Origin: Planctobacterium sp047947135
GTDB taxonomy: Bacteria > Pseudomonadota > Gammaproteobacteria > Enterobacterales > Alteromonadaceae
Length of the DNA stretch: 64,000 bases
Direction of reading: 5' to 3'
Assembly (NCBI GenBank): GCA_047947135.1
Contig: CP170457.1
Location: 124,001 to 188,000, forward strand
The notes beneath the pieces were generated by a model that was not told the origin of the DNA, did no database searches, and worked only from the letters and a program-made list of their open reading frames with translations. The position numbers and the translations under genes were made by a program. Below, in pieces: positions 18,595 to 27,034 of the stretch (position 1 is the stretch's first letter; every line of letters begins with the position of its first letter).

Positions 18595-19593
18595 CTAGTG
18601 ACGGTTTGCTTGCACTGGACTAATAAATCCAGGTGGTTTGATAGCCAATACCGAGCAATCGATCCGCTCCAAAATGGTCTCCGCGGTATTACCAATGATA
18701 AGGCCTGGCACACCGGTTCGAGCCAATGTGCCCATTACCACCAAATCAATATGATGTTTTTCTACCATTTCCGGTATTTTCTCCGTGGGTAGCCCTTTGA
18801 CCAGATGAGTTTTTGGCGCAACATAATTAACCAGTTCCTCGCCTACTTTTTTCTTCAACCTACGTTGTAGAAATGCCAATCGTTTACTGCACTTTTCCCG
18901 AGTTTGTTCTACATATTCGTTAACATTTTCGTCAGACATACGGCTAAACGCACCATATCTTAAAAAGTCCTCACCATACGCATTCCAGACACTACCAATA
19001 TGTAATTCTGTGAATTCGGCCAATGCAAAATTAATACTGTGTTCAAAGACGTATTCATTGAGCTGATTACGTACCTGCTCGTCTGCTCCTTCGGACGCTG
19101 CATCATTGACATCAACTGTTGCAAGAACGCTTTTAAAGTTGATATTTTGCCCTGCTTTTAGCATCAGTACCGGGCATGGACACTTGCGCATTAAGTGCAT
19201 GTCGTCACTGCCAAATAGACGGTCAGTCCACTTGGGATCTTCACTGCACTTTACTACCAGGTCGATATCATGATGCAGTACAAATTGAATCACCGAAATA
19301 AATGACGTACCGAGCACCACCTCACAATCCACTTTTTGCTGGCAGGCTAAATTGGAATCCGTCAGCCATTGTTGCAAGCGCTGCTTCGTCTCATTCAATA
19401 AAGTGCTCTGTGCATTGTGCTCTCTTTTCTCTTCAAAAAACTTTAATAGCGCATGAGGTAACTCCAGTAGACTGACAACTAAAACCTCAGCCTGCTGTAA
19501 TTCTGCAAGATTGATTGCATGCTTAAGTGCCGTAATTGAACGCTCATTAGGGTCTACAACACACATTATCCTGTTATAAAGCTTAATCATCAT
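18595..19593 (-). CDS. tandem-domain universal stress protein
   Basis: 332 residues from the ATG at 19593 (AGGAG upstream; a GTG one codon earlier is possible). UspE-like double domain: N-terminal half begins NRIMCVVDPNERSITALKHA and ends CPCPVLMLK with a changed ATP loop. The C-terminal half ends GTLARTGVPGLIIGNTAETI, an intact G-x2-G-x9-G-N-T loop. A longer middle insert distinguishes it from the Usp at 14613-15440. Directly upstream of the SLC1 symporter with a 15-base gap, it probably heads the transporter segment of the operon. Confidence 0.88.
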   Translation of the reverse strand: MMIKLYNRIMCVVDPNERSITALKHAINLAELQQAEVLVVSLLELPHALLKFFEEKREHNAQSTLLNETKQRLQQWLTDSNLACQQKVDCEVVLGTSFISVIQFVLHHDIDLVVKCSEDPKWTDRLFGSDDMHLMRKCPCPVLMLKAGQNINFKSVLATVDVNDAASEGADEQVRNQLNEYVFEHSINFALAEFTELHIGSVWNAYGEDFLRYGAFSRMSDENVNEYVEQTREKCSKRLAFLQRRLKKKVGEELVNYVAPKTHLVKGLPTEKIPEMVEKHHIDLVVMGTLARTGVPGLIIGNTAETILERIDCSVLAIKPPGFISPVQANRH

Positions 19594-19688
19594 CACTCTC
19601 CTATCACGCTTCTTAGCTACGCAATTCTGTCAAACCTATTGTTAGAGGCACCCGTCATTTTTGTAAGAGTGTACAATTGCAAAAGCAT

Positions 19689-20591
19689 TTATCTTTCCTT
19701 TGAGGAATTAATTAATTCGTCTTGAGTTGTTGTTTGCCAGGCCGATTGAAGGCACTGCAAGGCTTGATCTGCGTCATCCACTATAGTGAATAAATCAAGG
19801 TCTTTAGCATCTATCGCTCCTTGCTCCACCAGAAAAGTAAAATCAATTAGCCGCTGCCAGTACTCTTTCCCTACCAATACAATGGGTACTGCTTTGACTT
19901 TTTTGGTTTGAATTAAGGTTAGAGTTTCAAATAACTCATCCAACGTTCCGAATCCTCCAGGAAAAGCGACGAGGCCCCTGGCACGATTTAAGAAATGCAT
20001 TTTACGAATAGCAAAATAATGAAACTGAAAGCAAAGTTCTGGAGTAATGTAGGGATTAGGCTTTTGCTCAAAGGGCAGAACAATATTCAAACCAATACTT
20101 TCTCCCCCAGCTTCTGCGGCACCGCAATTTGCCGCCTCCATCACCCCCGGTCCACCGCCGGTAACCACAACAAGCTCCTTACCCCCTTGCTCTAACGACA
20201 ACTTGGTAATTCGTTGAGATAACAATCGGGCTTGTTCGTAATAGAGGCTGTTTTTCTTTCTATTCTGGGCAATATGTTGCTTACAAAATGGTAGTGATGC
20301 AGATGACCCATCGCTCTTGGCAATATCAGTATCAGGTGAATTATCAATCGAGTGCGAAAATCTTGCGCCACCAAAAATAACTACCGTGGAATGTATGTTT
20401 CGTTCCTGCAGAATTAAATCCGGCTTTAACCATTCCAGTTGTAAGCGAACTGCTCTCAATTCATCTCTAAGTAAAAAGTCATCATCGGCGTATGCGAGCC
20501 GATATGCAGGGTGGTCCATACGACATTTACGCGCATAGGCCAAATCTTCTTTTGCTGATGGAAACCCAGTTTCCTCGTTATCAATGCTCAT
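19689..20591 (-). CDS. LOG-family (lysine-decarboxylase-like) nucleotide hydrolase
   Basis: 300 residues. Rossmann-like LOG core with both hallmarks: VVTGGGPGVMEAAN and PGGFGTLDELFE (the PGGxGTxxE motif). LOG proteins hydrolyse 5'-monophosphate nucleotides (PpnN-like, or cytokinin riboside phosphate in plants). The ~100-residue N-terminal extension makes it longer than minimal LOG (~190). It starts three bases after the stop of the beta-CASP RNase gene, so the two are almost certainly translated from one mRNA. Confidence 0.87.
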   Translation of the reverse strand: MSIDNEETGFPSAKEDLAYARKCRMDHPAYRLAYADDDFLLRDELRAVRLQLEWLKPDLILQERNIHSTVVIFGGARFSHSIDNSPDTDIAKSDGSSASLPFCKQHIAQNRKKNSLYYEQARLLSQRITKLSLEQGGKELVVVTGGGPGVMEAANCGAAEAGGESIGLNIVLPFEQKPNPYITPELCFQFHYFAIRKMHFLNRARGLVAFPGGFGTLDELFETLTLIQTKKVKAVPIVLVGKEYWQRLIDFTFLVEQGAIDAKDLDLFTIVDDADQALQCLQSAWQTTTQDELINSSKER

Positions 20592-20594
20592 CGT

Positions 20595-22013
20595 TTAAAA
20601 ATCTATCGTTTGGTTCAATTGAGGAATCTGAGCCTGCCAGCCATGTTCTTTTACCGCGGTTTGCAGCGTTTGTTTGGCTTGCTCTTCACCATGCACTAAA
20701 TATAGCCGGGGTCTGTCCCCCTGGAAATTATTTAGCCATTTGATGAGCTGCGATTGGCTTGCGTGAGCCGAAAATCCTCCCATAGTGTGAATCTTGGCTC
20801 GTACCGCAATATCTTCGCCCGCGATTTTAATGCGTTCTGCGCCATCAACCAGAGTTCGCCCCGGCGTACCAATCGCTTGAAAACCAACAAAAATCACATG
20901 GGATTGCTGACGCCATAAGTTGTGTTTTAAGTGATGTCGAATTCGTCCACCATTGCACATGCCACTCCCCGCGATAATGATGGCACCATTGACAATTTTA
21001 TTGAGTGCGATCGATTCATCAGTGCTTATGGAATAACGTAAAACAGGTAAGAAAGAATGCAGACTTCGTTGCTCATGCTTTGCCGCGTTGCTATGACCAC
21101 TTATCGCCGCCTTGTCAGCAGAATTATAGACATCCTGGTAGCGGTGATATATTTCGGTTATAGCGATCGCCATTGGACTATCCAGATAGATAGCTTGTTG
21201 GTGTAACTTACCTTTTTGATATAACTCACCTAAGCGGAAAATCATCTCCTGTGTCCGCCCCACTGCAAACGATGGAATGAGAATATTCCCTCCGTTTTTA
21301 GAGGCTTCAGCAATCACATCCTCAAATTCCTGCAATGTTTCGGCCATTGAGCGATGTTCACGATTCCCGTAAGTGGACTCCAATAGCACAACATCTGCAG
21401 AGTCTATTGCGTCCGGATCTCTCAAAAGCGCAGCTTGATCGTTGCCCAAGTCCCCGGAAAACACGAGTTTTTTCTGCTGACCGAGTTCAGTGATGAGTAT
21501 TTCCACGATAGCCGAACCGAGAATATGACCCGCATCTGAAAATCGCAGGTCAATATCATCACTGACTGAAATTCGCTCACCATAGTTCTTGCCCACGAAG
21601 AAAGACAGTGCTTCTTCCACATCCTCTAAACTGTATAGAGGTTCAATTTCTTCTTTTCCAGAGCGCCTGCGTCGTTTGTTTTCCCATTCGGCATCTCGCT
21701 CTTGTAAAGATGCGGCATCTTTTAGCAGAACTTCAACTAAATCGACAGTGGGACGAGTCATGAAGATTGGGCCTGTATAGCCCTCCTTCACCAATAAAGG
21801 TAAACGCCCTGAGTGGTCTAGGTGAGCATGAGATAAAACAACAGCGTCTATTGTATCCGGTGCAAAATCGAACGGCCTGGAGTTTCCTGCCTCTTCCTCT
21901 CTGCGCCCCTGAAATAAACCGCAATCCAGCAATATTCGGCTAGACTGGGTTTGCAACAAATACATAGAGCCTGTCACTCCGTCTACAGCGCCCAAGAAAG
22001 TCAGCGATGCCAT
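20595..22013 (-). CDS. metallo-beta-lactamase/beta-CASP RNA-processing nuclease
   Basis: 472 residues. Metallo-beta-lactamase motif 2 is HAHLDHSGRLP (HxHxDH), with further ligands at SDAGHILGSA and SGDLGND. The beta-CASP part carries the Asp (YLDSPMAIAIT) and the His near MGGFSAHASQSQL, and GSGMCNGGRIRHHL is typical of the CPSF-73/YsfH-like group. These are Zn-dependent endo- or 5'-exoribonucleases. It heads a six-gene same-strand run (RNase, LOG, Usp, SLC1, Na/Pi, Usp), and an 8-bp palindrome sits just upstream of its start. Confidence 0.9.
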   Translation of the reverse strand: MASLTFLGAVDGVTGSMYLLQTQSSRILLDCGLFQGRREEEAGNSRPFDFAPDTIDAVVLSHAHLDHSGRLPLLVKEGYTGPIFMTRPTVDLVEVLLKDAASLQERDAEWENKRRRRSGKEEIEPLYSLEDVEEALSFFVGKNYGERISVSDDIDLRFSDAGHILGSAIVEILITELGQQKKLVFSGDLGNDQAALLRDPDAIDSADVVLLESTYGNREHRSMAETLQEFEDVIAEASKNGGNILIPSFAVGRTQEMIFRLGELYQKGKLHQQAIYLDSPMAIAITEIYHRYQDVYNSADKAAISGHSNAAKHEQRSLHSFLPVLRYSISTDESIALNKIVNGAIIIAGSGMCNGGRIRHHLKHNLWRQQSHVIFVGFQAIGTPGRTLVDGAERIKIAGEDIAVRAKIHTMGGFSAHASQSQLIKWLNNFQGDRPRLYLVHGEEQAKQTLQTAVKEHGWQAQIPQLNQTIDF

Positions 22014-22024
22014 CTAAACTCCAT

Positions 22025-22043
22025 ATACATCAATGTGATGTAT
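22025..22043. promoter_or_regulatory. inverted repeat just upstream of the beta-CASP RNase gene
   Basis: ATACATCA (22025-22032), ATG spacer, TGATGTAT (22036-22043): perfect 8-bp arms 12 bases before the start codon. The position suits an operator or a 5'-UTR hairpin; no regulator can be named. Confidence 0.4.
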
Positions 22044-22386
22044 TAATTAATCAAAGGAAATTAATAACACAGGATTGACGGTAAGAATTTGATCTGCGGC
22101 AAAGAACGAGCAAAAGATCACATAGCAATGCTCTGGTATTCAGATTTTGGTAATCCGATATAATGCCCCCCCATTAAAAGGGGTACCACTAAGCGCCCTT
22201 CGCAGCAAATTGCTAATCCCAAAGATGAGTAGATGATTTTGAAAATGACCACAAGGGATAGAGGTCTCTGGACTGGGAACAAATCGAAACCGCTTCAGGG
22301 GATTTGCGAAGCAATTGGACTATAAGGAAGTAGTCTATCAAATCGTTCCAGACGATTTTGGCACTACGTTTCGGTGGCCTTAAATG
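22044..22386. other. intergenic stretch without a recognised gene, between the stress operon and tufA
   Basis: No convincing ORF, tRNA or known RNA is seen. It must contain the promoter of the minus-strand stress operon. TATAAT occurs on the plus strand near 22159 without a good -35. From about 22340 onward the sequence resembles the region downstream of tufB (AAATCG...CGATTTT hairpin, then TTTCGGTGGCC), so that part belongs to the tuf duplication. Confidence 0.4.
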
Positions 22387-22387
22387 A

Positions 22388-22413
22388 AAAAAGCTGCCAA
22401 ATGGCAGCTTTTT
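22388..22413 (-). terminator. intrinsic terminator of the rpsL-rpsG-fusA-tufA operon
   Basis: AAAAAGCTGCC (22388-22398) and GGCAGCTTTTT (22403-22413), loop of four, 27 bases beyond the tufA stop. Symmetric A/T tails make it bidirectional. A near-identical copy follows tufB. Confidence 0.85.
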
Positions 22414-22439
22414 AACATTTAACCGTGTTGGTTAAGATT

Positions 22440-23624
22440 TTAGTCTAAAATCTTAGCTACAACACCCGCACCTACTGTGCGGCCACCTTCACGGATAGCG
22501 AAGCGTAAACCTTCGTCCATCGCGATTGGGTTAATCAGCTCAACAACAAACTTCAGGTTGTCGCCTGGCATTACCATTTCTACGCCTTCAGGAAGCTCTA
22601 CTGCACCAGTTACGTCAGTGGTACGGAAGTAGAACTGTGGACGGTAACCTTTGAAGAATGGCGTGTGACGACCACCTTCATCTTTGCTCAGTACGTATAC
22701 TTCTGCTTCGAACTTAGTGTGTGGGTTGATTGAACCTGGCTTCGCCAAGACTTGACCACGCTCAACTTCATCACGCTTAGTACCACGCAATAGAACACCT
22801 ACGTTCTCACCTGCACGGCCTTCGTCAAGCAGCTTACGGAACATCTCTACACCAGTACAAGTCGTAGTAGTCGTTTCTTTGATACCAACGATTTCTACTT
22901 CTTCACCAACTTTAACGATACCTTGCTCTACACGACCTGTTACTACTGTACCACGGCCTGAGATGGAGAATACGTCTTCGATTGGCAGGATGAATGGCTT
23001 ATCGATGTCACGCTCTGGCTCTGGGATGTAAGAATCCAACGCTTCGCCTAACTCAACAATTTTCTTTTCCCACTCTGCGTCGCCTTCCAGCGCTTTAAGT
23101 GCAGAACCTTGAATAACTGGCAAGTCGTCGCCTGGGAATTCATATTCTGAAAGCAACTCACGTACTTCCATTTCTACCAGTTCCAACAACTCTTCGTCAT
23201 CTACCATGTCACACTTGTTCATGAATACGATGATGTAAGGTACGCCAACCTGACGACCTAACAGGATGTGCTCACGTGTCTGTGGCATTGGGCCATCAGT
23301 CGCTGCTACTACCAGAATCGCTCCGTCCATCTGAGCTGCACCGGTGATCATGTTTTTAACATAGTCAGCGTGTCCTGGGCAGTCTACGTGTGCGTAGTGA
23401 CGAGTAGGAGTATCATACTCAACGTGTGAAGTCGCGATCGTGATACCACGCTCACGCTCTTCTGGTGCATTATCGATTTGATCGAATGCTTGTGCAGAAC
23501 CACCGTAGGTCTTTGCCAATACAGTAGTAATCGCTGCTGTCAGAGTTGTTTTACCGTGGTCAACGTGGCCGATTGTACCTACGTTTACGTGCGGTTTCGT
23601 ACGTTCAAACTTTTCTTTTGCCAT
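22440..23624 (-). CDS. tufA: elongation factor Tu (str-operon copy)
   Basis: 394 residues, full length. GTPase motifs are intact: GHVDHGKTT, DCPGHADYVKNMI, NKCDMVDD and GSALKAL. Domain 2 (VVTGRVEQGIVKVGEEVEIVG) and domain 3 (GGRTVGAGVVAKILD at the end) are complete. EF-Tu delivers aminoacyl-tRNA to the ribosome. It is the last gene of the str operon, 64 bases after fusA. The protein is identical to that of tufB (45063-46247), as expected of gene-converted duplicates. Confidence 0.98.
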   Translation of the reverse strand: MAKEKFERTKPHVNVGTIGHVDHGKTTLTAAITTVLAKTYGGSAQAFDQIDNAPEERERGITIATSHVEYDTPTRHYAHVDCPGHADYVKNMITGAAQMDGAILVVAATDGPMPQTREHILLGRQVGVPYIIVFMNKCDMVDDEELLELVEMEVRELLSEYEFPGDDLPVIQGSALKALEGDAEWEKKIVELGEALDSYIPEPERDIDKPFILPIEDVFSISGRGTVVTGRVEQGIVKVGEEVEIVGIKETTTTTCTGVEMFRKLLDEGRAGENVGVLLRGTKRDEVERGQVLAKPGSINPHTKFEAEVYVLSKDEGGRHTPFFKGYRPQFYFRTTDVTGAVELPEGVEMVMPGDNLKFVVELINPIAMDEGLRFAIREGGRTVGAGVVAKILD

Positions 23625-23688
23625 TTTTCTCTTTCCTAGATATGTAAAAAGCCCGGTCAGTCAAACTGATTACCGGACCGAACTTAAA

Positions 23689-25785
23689 TTAATTTCTTGC
23701 GTCAATAATGGCCGAAGCAACATTATTGGATGCCTCTGCATAGTTCAGGAATTCCATTGAATAGGAAGCCCTGCCCTGTGTCGCAGAACGCAGATCGGTG
23801 GCGTATCCAAACATTTCCGCTAACGGAACTTTAGCACGCACAATCTTTATACCAGCAACTCCGTCTTCCATACCATCGATCATGCCGCGGCGACGGTTCA
23901 GGTCACCAACAACATCCCCCATCCAGTCTTCTGGGGTAGTTACTTCGACTTTCATCATTGGCTCAAGCAAAACGGGATTAGCTTCTTCACACCCTTGCTT
24001 GAATCCTATTGAACCCGCTATCTTAAAGGCCATTTCAGAAGAGTCAACATCATGATAAGAACCATCGAACAATGTGACTTTAACATCCAGTACCGGATAA
24101 CCGGCAAGGACACCATTTTGCATCTGATCCTGGATACCTTTGTCAACAGCTGGAATAAATTCCTTTGGTACTGAACCACCTACGATATTATTTACGAATT
24201 CGTAACCGGCACCCTCTTCCTGGGGTTCAACACGCAGCCAGACATGACCATATTGACCACGTCCACCTGACTGACGAACAAATTTGCCTTCCACTTCCAC
24301 CGCTTTACGAATCGTTTCGCGATATGCAACCTGAGGTTTACCCACATTACATTCCACTTTAAATTCACGCTTCATTCGGTCGACGATAATATCCAAGTGC
24401 AATTCACCCATACCGGAAATAATGGTTTGGCCAGACTCTTCATCTGTCTTAACTCGGAATGACGGATCTTCAGCCGCCAGTTTTCCAAGTGCTACACCCA
24501 TTTTTTCCTGGTCAGCTTTTGATCTAGGTTCAACTGCTATGGAGATAACCGGCTCAGGGAATTCCATGCGCTCCAAAGTAATTTGATTCGTTGGATCGCA
24601 CAGAGTATCGCCTGTGGTGACATCTTTTAGTCCAATAGCCGCTGCAATATCGCCAGCACGCACTTGTTTAAGCTCTTCACGAGAATTTGCGTGCATTTGT
24701 ACGATACGACCAAAACGTTCTTTCTTCCCTTTGACAGGGTTAAAAATCGCATCTCCGGTATTGACTACGCCGGAATAACAACGGAAGAATGTTAGCGTAC
24801 CAACGAATGGGTCTGTGGCGACTTTAAATGCCAAAGCAGAAAATGGTTCTTCATCATCTGCATGACGTTCACCTTCAGAATCATCCGGGTTGATACCCTT
24901 GATTGCTGGAATATCGATCGGAGACGGTAAGTACTCAATAACTGCATCTAAGACTGCCTGTACGCCCTTGTTCTTAAACGCAGAGCCACAAGTAGCCAGT
25001 ACAATCTCGTTATTGAGGGTACGAATACGCAAACCTTGTTTGATTTCCGCTTCATTTAACTCACCTTCTTCAAGGTATTTCTCCATCAATTCATCCGAAG
25101 CTTCTGCCGCTGCTTCCATCATTTCCATGCGAAGTTCTTCCGCACGGTCCTGCAGCTCAGCTGGCACTTCTTCGTATGAGAAAGTCATACCCTGGTCTTC
25201 CATATTCCAGTTGATGGCTTTCATCTTGATCAGATCAACAATACCTCTGAAGTTCTCTTCCGCACCAATATTTAATTGAATCGGAACACAATTTGCGCCG
25301 AGGCGTTTTTTGATCTGGTTCACAACCCGATCAAAATCCGCACCGGCACGATCCATTTTATTAACAAACACCATGCGAGGAACACGATATTTGTCAGCTT
25401 GTCGCCAAACTGTTTCAGATTGCGGCTCAACTCCTGAAGAGCCACAAAACACTACCACGGCGCCATCCAACACACGCAAAGAACGCTCTACTTCGATAGT
25501 AAAGTCAACGTGTCCCGGCGTATCAATAATATTGATACGATGCTGGTCAAACTGTCCTTGCATGCCTTGCCAAAAGCAAGTTGTTGCAGCAGACGTGATA
25601 GTAATGCCACGTTCCTGTTCCTGCTCCATCCAATCCATGGTTGCGGCACCGTCATGAACTTCTCCAATCTTGTGCGACAACCCTGTATAAAACAGAACAC
25701 GTTCAGTCGTGGTTGTTTTTCCCGCGTCTACATGAGCGACAATGCCGATATTGCGGTAGCGCTCAATAGATGTAGTACGAGCCAT
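23689..25785 (-). CDS. fusA: elongation factor G
   Basis: 698 residues. Begins MARTTSIERYRNIGIVAHVD with G1 AHVDAGKTTTTER, switch II DTPGHVDFTIEVERSLRVLD and NKMDRAGADF. Domains II-V follow, with SGMGELHLDIIVDRM and the C-terminal GYATDLRSATQGRASYSMEF. EF-G drives ribosomal translocation and, with RRF, recycling. Third gene of rpsL-rpsG-fusA-tufA, 48 bases after rpsG. Confidence 0.98.
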   Translation of the reverse strand: MARTTSIERYRNIGIVAHVDAGKTTTTERVLFYTGLSHKIGEVHDGAATMDWMEQEQERGITITSAATTCFWQGMQGQFDQHRINIIDTPGHVDFTIEVERSLRVLDGAVVVFCGSSGVEPQSETVWRQADKYRVPRMVFVNKMDRAGADFDRVVNQIKKRLGANCVPIQLNIGAEENFRGIVDLIKMKAINWNMEDQGMTFSYEEVPAELQDRAEELRMEMMEAAAEASDELMEKYLEEGELNEAEIKQGLRIRTLNNEIVLATCGSAFKNKGVQAVLDAVIEYLPSPIDIPAIKGINPDDSEGERHADDEEPFSALAFKVATDPFVGTLTFFRCYSGVVNTGDAIFNPVKGKKERFGRIVQMHANSREELKQVRAGDIAAAIGLKDVTTGDTLCDPTNQITLERMEFPEPVISIAVEPRSKADQEKMGVALGKLAAEDPSFRVKTDEESGQTIISGMGELHLDIIVDRMKREFKVECNVGKPQVAYRETIRKAVEVEGKFVRQSGGRGQYGHVWLRVEPQEEGAGYEFVNNIVGGSVPKEFIPAVDKGIQDQMQNGVLAGYPVLDVKVTLFDGSYHDVDSSEMAFKIAGSIGFKQGCEEANPVLLEPMMKVEVTTPEDWMGDVVGDLNRRRGMIDGMEDGVAGIKIVRAKVPLAEMFGYATDLRSATQGRASYSMEFLNYAEASNNVASAIIDARN

Positions 25786-25833
25786 ATAGTCCTCTTTGTC
25801 TGGCGATAGAAATGGATAACCGTCTGGTATTTA

Positions 25834-26304
25834 TTACCAGCGGTAGTGAGCAAACGCTTTGTTTGCTTCAGCCATACGGTGAACGTCTTCACGCTTCTTA
25901 ACCGCAGAGCCTTTGTTTTCAGCAGCATCAGCCATTTCAGCGGCTAAACGCAATGCCATCGATTTTTCACCACGACTACGAGCTGCATCAACCATCCAAC
26001 GCATGCCAAGAGCATTACGACGAACAGGGCGCACCTCTACAGGTACCTGGTAAGTAGAACCACCAACACGACGAGATTTAACCTCGACAGTAGGACGGAT
26101 GTTATCAAGTGCTGCTTCAAAAATATCCAGGTGTTCTTTACCTGTTTTTTCTGCAGCTGCATCCAAAGCACCATATACGATCTTTTCAGCAGTTGATTTT
26201 TTGCCATCTAGCATGACAACATTTATGAATTTTGCTAATAGCTGCGATCCGAACTTAGGATCTGGTAGGATTTTTCTTTGTCCTACGACGCGTCTTCTTG
26301 GCAT
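25834..26304 (-). CDS. rpsG: 30S ribosomal protein S7
   Basis: 156 residues beginning MPRRRVVGQRKILPDPKFGS, with the conserved helix NIRPTVEVKSRRVGGSTYQV and a C-terminus MAEANKAFAHYRW. It nucleates the 30S head by binding the 3' major domain of 16S rRNA. In E. coli S7 also represses the str operon through the rpsL-rpsG junction; the 75-base junction here is compatible but no fold is asserted. Confidence 0.98.
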   Translation of the reverse strand: MPRRRVVGQRKILPDPKFGSQLLAKFINVVMLDGKKSTAEKIVYGALDAAAEKTGKEHLDIFEAALDNIRPTVEVKSRRVGGSTYQVPVEVRPVRRNALGMRWMVDAARSRGEKSMALRLAAEMADAAENKGSAVKKREDVHRMAEANKAFAHYRW

Positions 26305-26379
26305 TTTAAATTCTCCGATTAATTCAGGGATTACCCAAAACGTTAAAATTAATTGTTTGGCCTTACTAACGGAGAACCG

Positions 26380-26754
26380 TTAAGACTTGGGCCTTTTCGT
26401 TCCGTATTTAGAACGGGCTTGCTTACGATCGTTTACACCTGCGCAGTCAAGAGTACCGCGAACTGTGTGATAACGAACACCCGGTAGGTCTTTAACACGA
26501 CCACCACGGATTAATACAACACTGTGTTCCTGAAGGTTGTGACCTTCACCACCGATGTATGAACTTACTTCAAAGCCGTTAGTTAAGCGTACACGACATA
26601 CTTTACGTAACGCTGAGTTCGGCTTCTTAGGTGTGGTTGTATATACACGAGTACATACGCCACGACGTTGTGGACAAGCCTGCAACGCTGCGACATTACT
26701 TTTCGCAGGTTTTCTTGCACGAGGCTTGCGCACCAGTTGGTTAACTGTTGCCAT
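26380..26754 (-). CDS. rpsL: 30S ribosomal protein S12
   Basis: 124 residues, full length. Begins MATVNQLVRKPRARK. The decoding-site loops are TTPKKPNSALRKVCRVRL and GGRVKDLPGVRYH. Lys at the classical streptomycin positions (TPKKPNS, GRVKDLPG) is wild type, so no streptomycin-resistance substitution is seen. First gene of the str operon, downstream of a near-consensus promoter at 26863-26891. Confidence 0.98.
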   Translation of the reverse strand: MATVNQLVRKPRARKPAKSNVAALQACPQRRGVCTRVYTTTPKKPNSALRKVCRVRLTNGFEVSSYIGGEGHNLQEHSVVLIRGGRVKDLPGVRYHTVRGTLDCAGVNDRKQARSKYGTKRPKS

Positions 26755-26862
26755 TCACTAGCTCCTAAATATTAAAAAATCATTTGCTGATGCGCGTTTA
26801 CACGCGACTTTTGTAAAAAATCGATACCCAAAATATGGGAATACCCCAATTTGGGTCGCGGA

Positions 26863-26891
26863 ATTCTACGGATCAAAGCTCAAAGTGTCAA
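26863..26891 (-). promoter_or_regulatory. sigma-70 promoter of the str operon
   Basis: On the minus strand TTGACA (26891-26886), 17-bp spacer, TAGAAT (26868-26863), followed by a G/C-rich discriminator (TCCGCG), as in stringently controlled ribosomal promoters. It lies about 110 bases upstream of rpsL. Confidence 0.8.
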
Positions 26892-27034
26892 CAATTTGCG
26901 GCTATTAACAGCACAATTACCGCTGATTCGCGTGATATCTGTCTATCCATTAGTACAGCCTGATTAAAAGTCAAAATTAAAGGTGGAGTCTTATTTTGCA
27001 AAATCATGGCCGATACAGAGATGGAGGGTAAAAA

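Larger units (their letters stand above)
22340..23624 (-). repeat. tuf duplication, copy A (gene plus downstream terminator)
   Basis: Near-identical to 44962-46247. Scattered synonymous differences are seen in the gene, and the terminator loop differs (AAAT versus ATAA). Similarity begins at the start codon and continues through the terminator into the TTTCGGTGGCC segment, fading near 22340. Confidence 0.8.

Noticed and set aside
22042..22056. FNR/ANR-like site TATTA-N4-ATCAA upstream of the stress operon
   Set aside because: Only one half-site matches TTGAT-N4-ATCAA; too weak to claim anaerobic control.
24890..25279. Open frame antisense to fusA (and similar ones over rpoB and rplL)
   Set aside because: Low-complexity Ser/Ala-rich translations caused by the opposite coding strand; no independent signals.
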